From NCBI GenBank assembly GCA_033675265.1, contig JAUJYZ010000245.1, forward strand, positions 216,001 to 280,000: a stretch of DNA of 64,000 nt. The letters run 5' to 3'. Positions within the stretch are counted from its first letter, which is position 1. Each line of letters begins with the position of its first letter. Below, in pieces: positions 63,495 through 64,000 of the stretch. A program made the position numbers and the translations under genes. The notes below the pieces were generated by a model that saw only the letters and a program-made list of their open reading frames with translations, did not search any database and was not told where the DNA came from. This DNA comes from Actinostola sp. cb2023 (lineage: Eukaryota; Cnidaria; Anthozoa; Actiniaria; Actinostolidae).

Positions 63495-63980
63495 AGCCAA
63501 TTCACGCTGTTGTCCGCCATTTTGAATTGGGACAAACGCGGCAAAATTTATAGAAATCTGGATCACTTTGACTTGCCGTAACTCCGGCTCGATTTTGTTG
63601 GATTTTCAAAATTTAAACTTCGATAATCAGCAGGCATGCATGCCAGTTGTTGGGACTGAAAATAATATCAATGGGTTGTTTTAACTACCTTTTACGAGTC
63701 AATCTTCTTTTCACGAATGGATCATAAAATTTTCTTTAAATTTTTTATTATGAAAACAAAAATATTTTTTTCTCGATTTGTATCCTTCCAATACCCATAA
63801 TATTATAGGTCATAAATAACAAAGAAAACTTATTTTCTAAACTGGTAACTAAACTGGTAAGTTTTTGAACATCGAACGAAATCGAGCGGAGTTACGGCAA
63901 ATCAAAGTGATCCAGATTTCTATACATTTTGCCGCGTTTGTCCCAATTCAAAATGGCGGACGACAGCGTGAAGTGGCTTA
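63495..63980. mobile_element. Foldback with GTCCGCCATTTTGAATTGGG arms
   Basis: About 100-bp arms: TGTCCGCCATTTTGAATTGG and GATCACTTTGACTTGCCGTA (63510-63590) are mirrored by TACGGCAAATCAAAGTGATC and CCAATTCAAAATGGCGGACG (63892-63963). The middle is AT-rich without coding capacity. Confidence 0.88.
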
Positions 63981-64000
63981 TTACCTGCAACAGATGCTAG

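Overview
The window looks like nuclear DNA of an invertebrate animal, most likely a cnidarian (probably an anthozoan). The genes are split into many short exons with good splice sites. The sodium channel is of the non-vertebrate Nav2 type, and the spacer DNA is packed with microsatellites, minisatellites and foldback elements. The cnidarian assignment is an inference from this combination; no marker sequence proves it.

Four genes can be supported. (1) Positions 1099-1392, plus strand: a complete, uninterrupted reading frame for a roadblock-type dynein light chain. (2) Positions 3793-31902, minus strand: a four-domain voltage-gated sodium channel alpha subunit, reassembled here from 23 exons whose phases all agree (4986 nt, 1661 residues). 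Its pore residues read D-E-E-A, the Nav2/BSC1 pattern. A further 198-codon open frame of Gly/Glu/Ser/Asn-rich 13-residue repeats lies just past the stop codon in another frame. (3) Positions 35534-47076, minus strand: an ADAMTS-like/papilin-type extracellular matrix glycoprotein (18 exons, 1080 residues seen, 5' end not found). Its order is TSP1, Cys-rich, spacer, six TSP1 repeats, Thr/Pro mucin-like stretch, two Ig domains, PLAC. (4) Positions 61988-62651, minus strand: two 3'-proximal exons of an arylsulfatase B/I/J-like enzyme whose other exons lie beyond the window edge or were not found.

The genes do not form a functional unit. The matrix protein lies directly upstream of the channel on the same strand, with about 3.6 kb between them.

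Layout: 1-3.2 kb dynein light chain and flanks; 3.2-31.9 kb sodium channel, with introns holding very large (ATT)n, CAGG/CAGA and G-rich arrays, a 49-bp and a 151-bp tandem repeat and several foldbacks; 31.9-35.5 kb spacer; 35.5-47.1 kb matrix protein with a (CTTC)n array, 22-bp and 17-bp minisatellites; 47.1-62.0 kb a gene-poor stretch with a LINE 3' end, a Penelope-type hammerhead ribozyme, a 0.95-kb (GAA)n array and nested inverted repeats; 62.0-64.0 kb sulfatase exons plus two foldbacks.

The most notable points are two sodium channel introns with minor (U12) spliceosome signals, the hidden repeat tail after the channel stop codon, the hammerhead ribozyme, a minisatellite made of 24 copies of a splice donor, and a foldback family whose arms have changed together.
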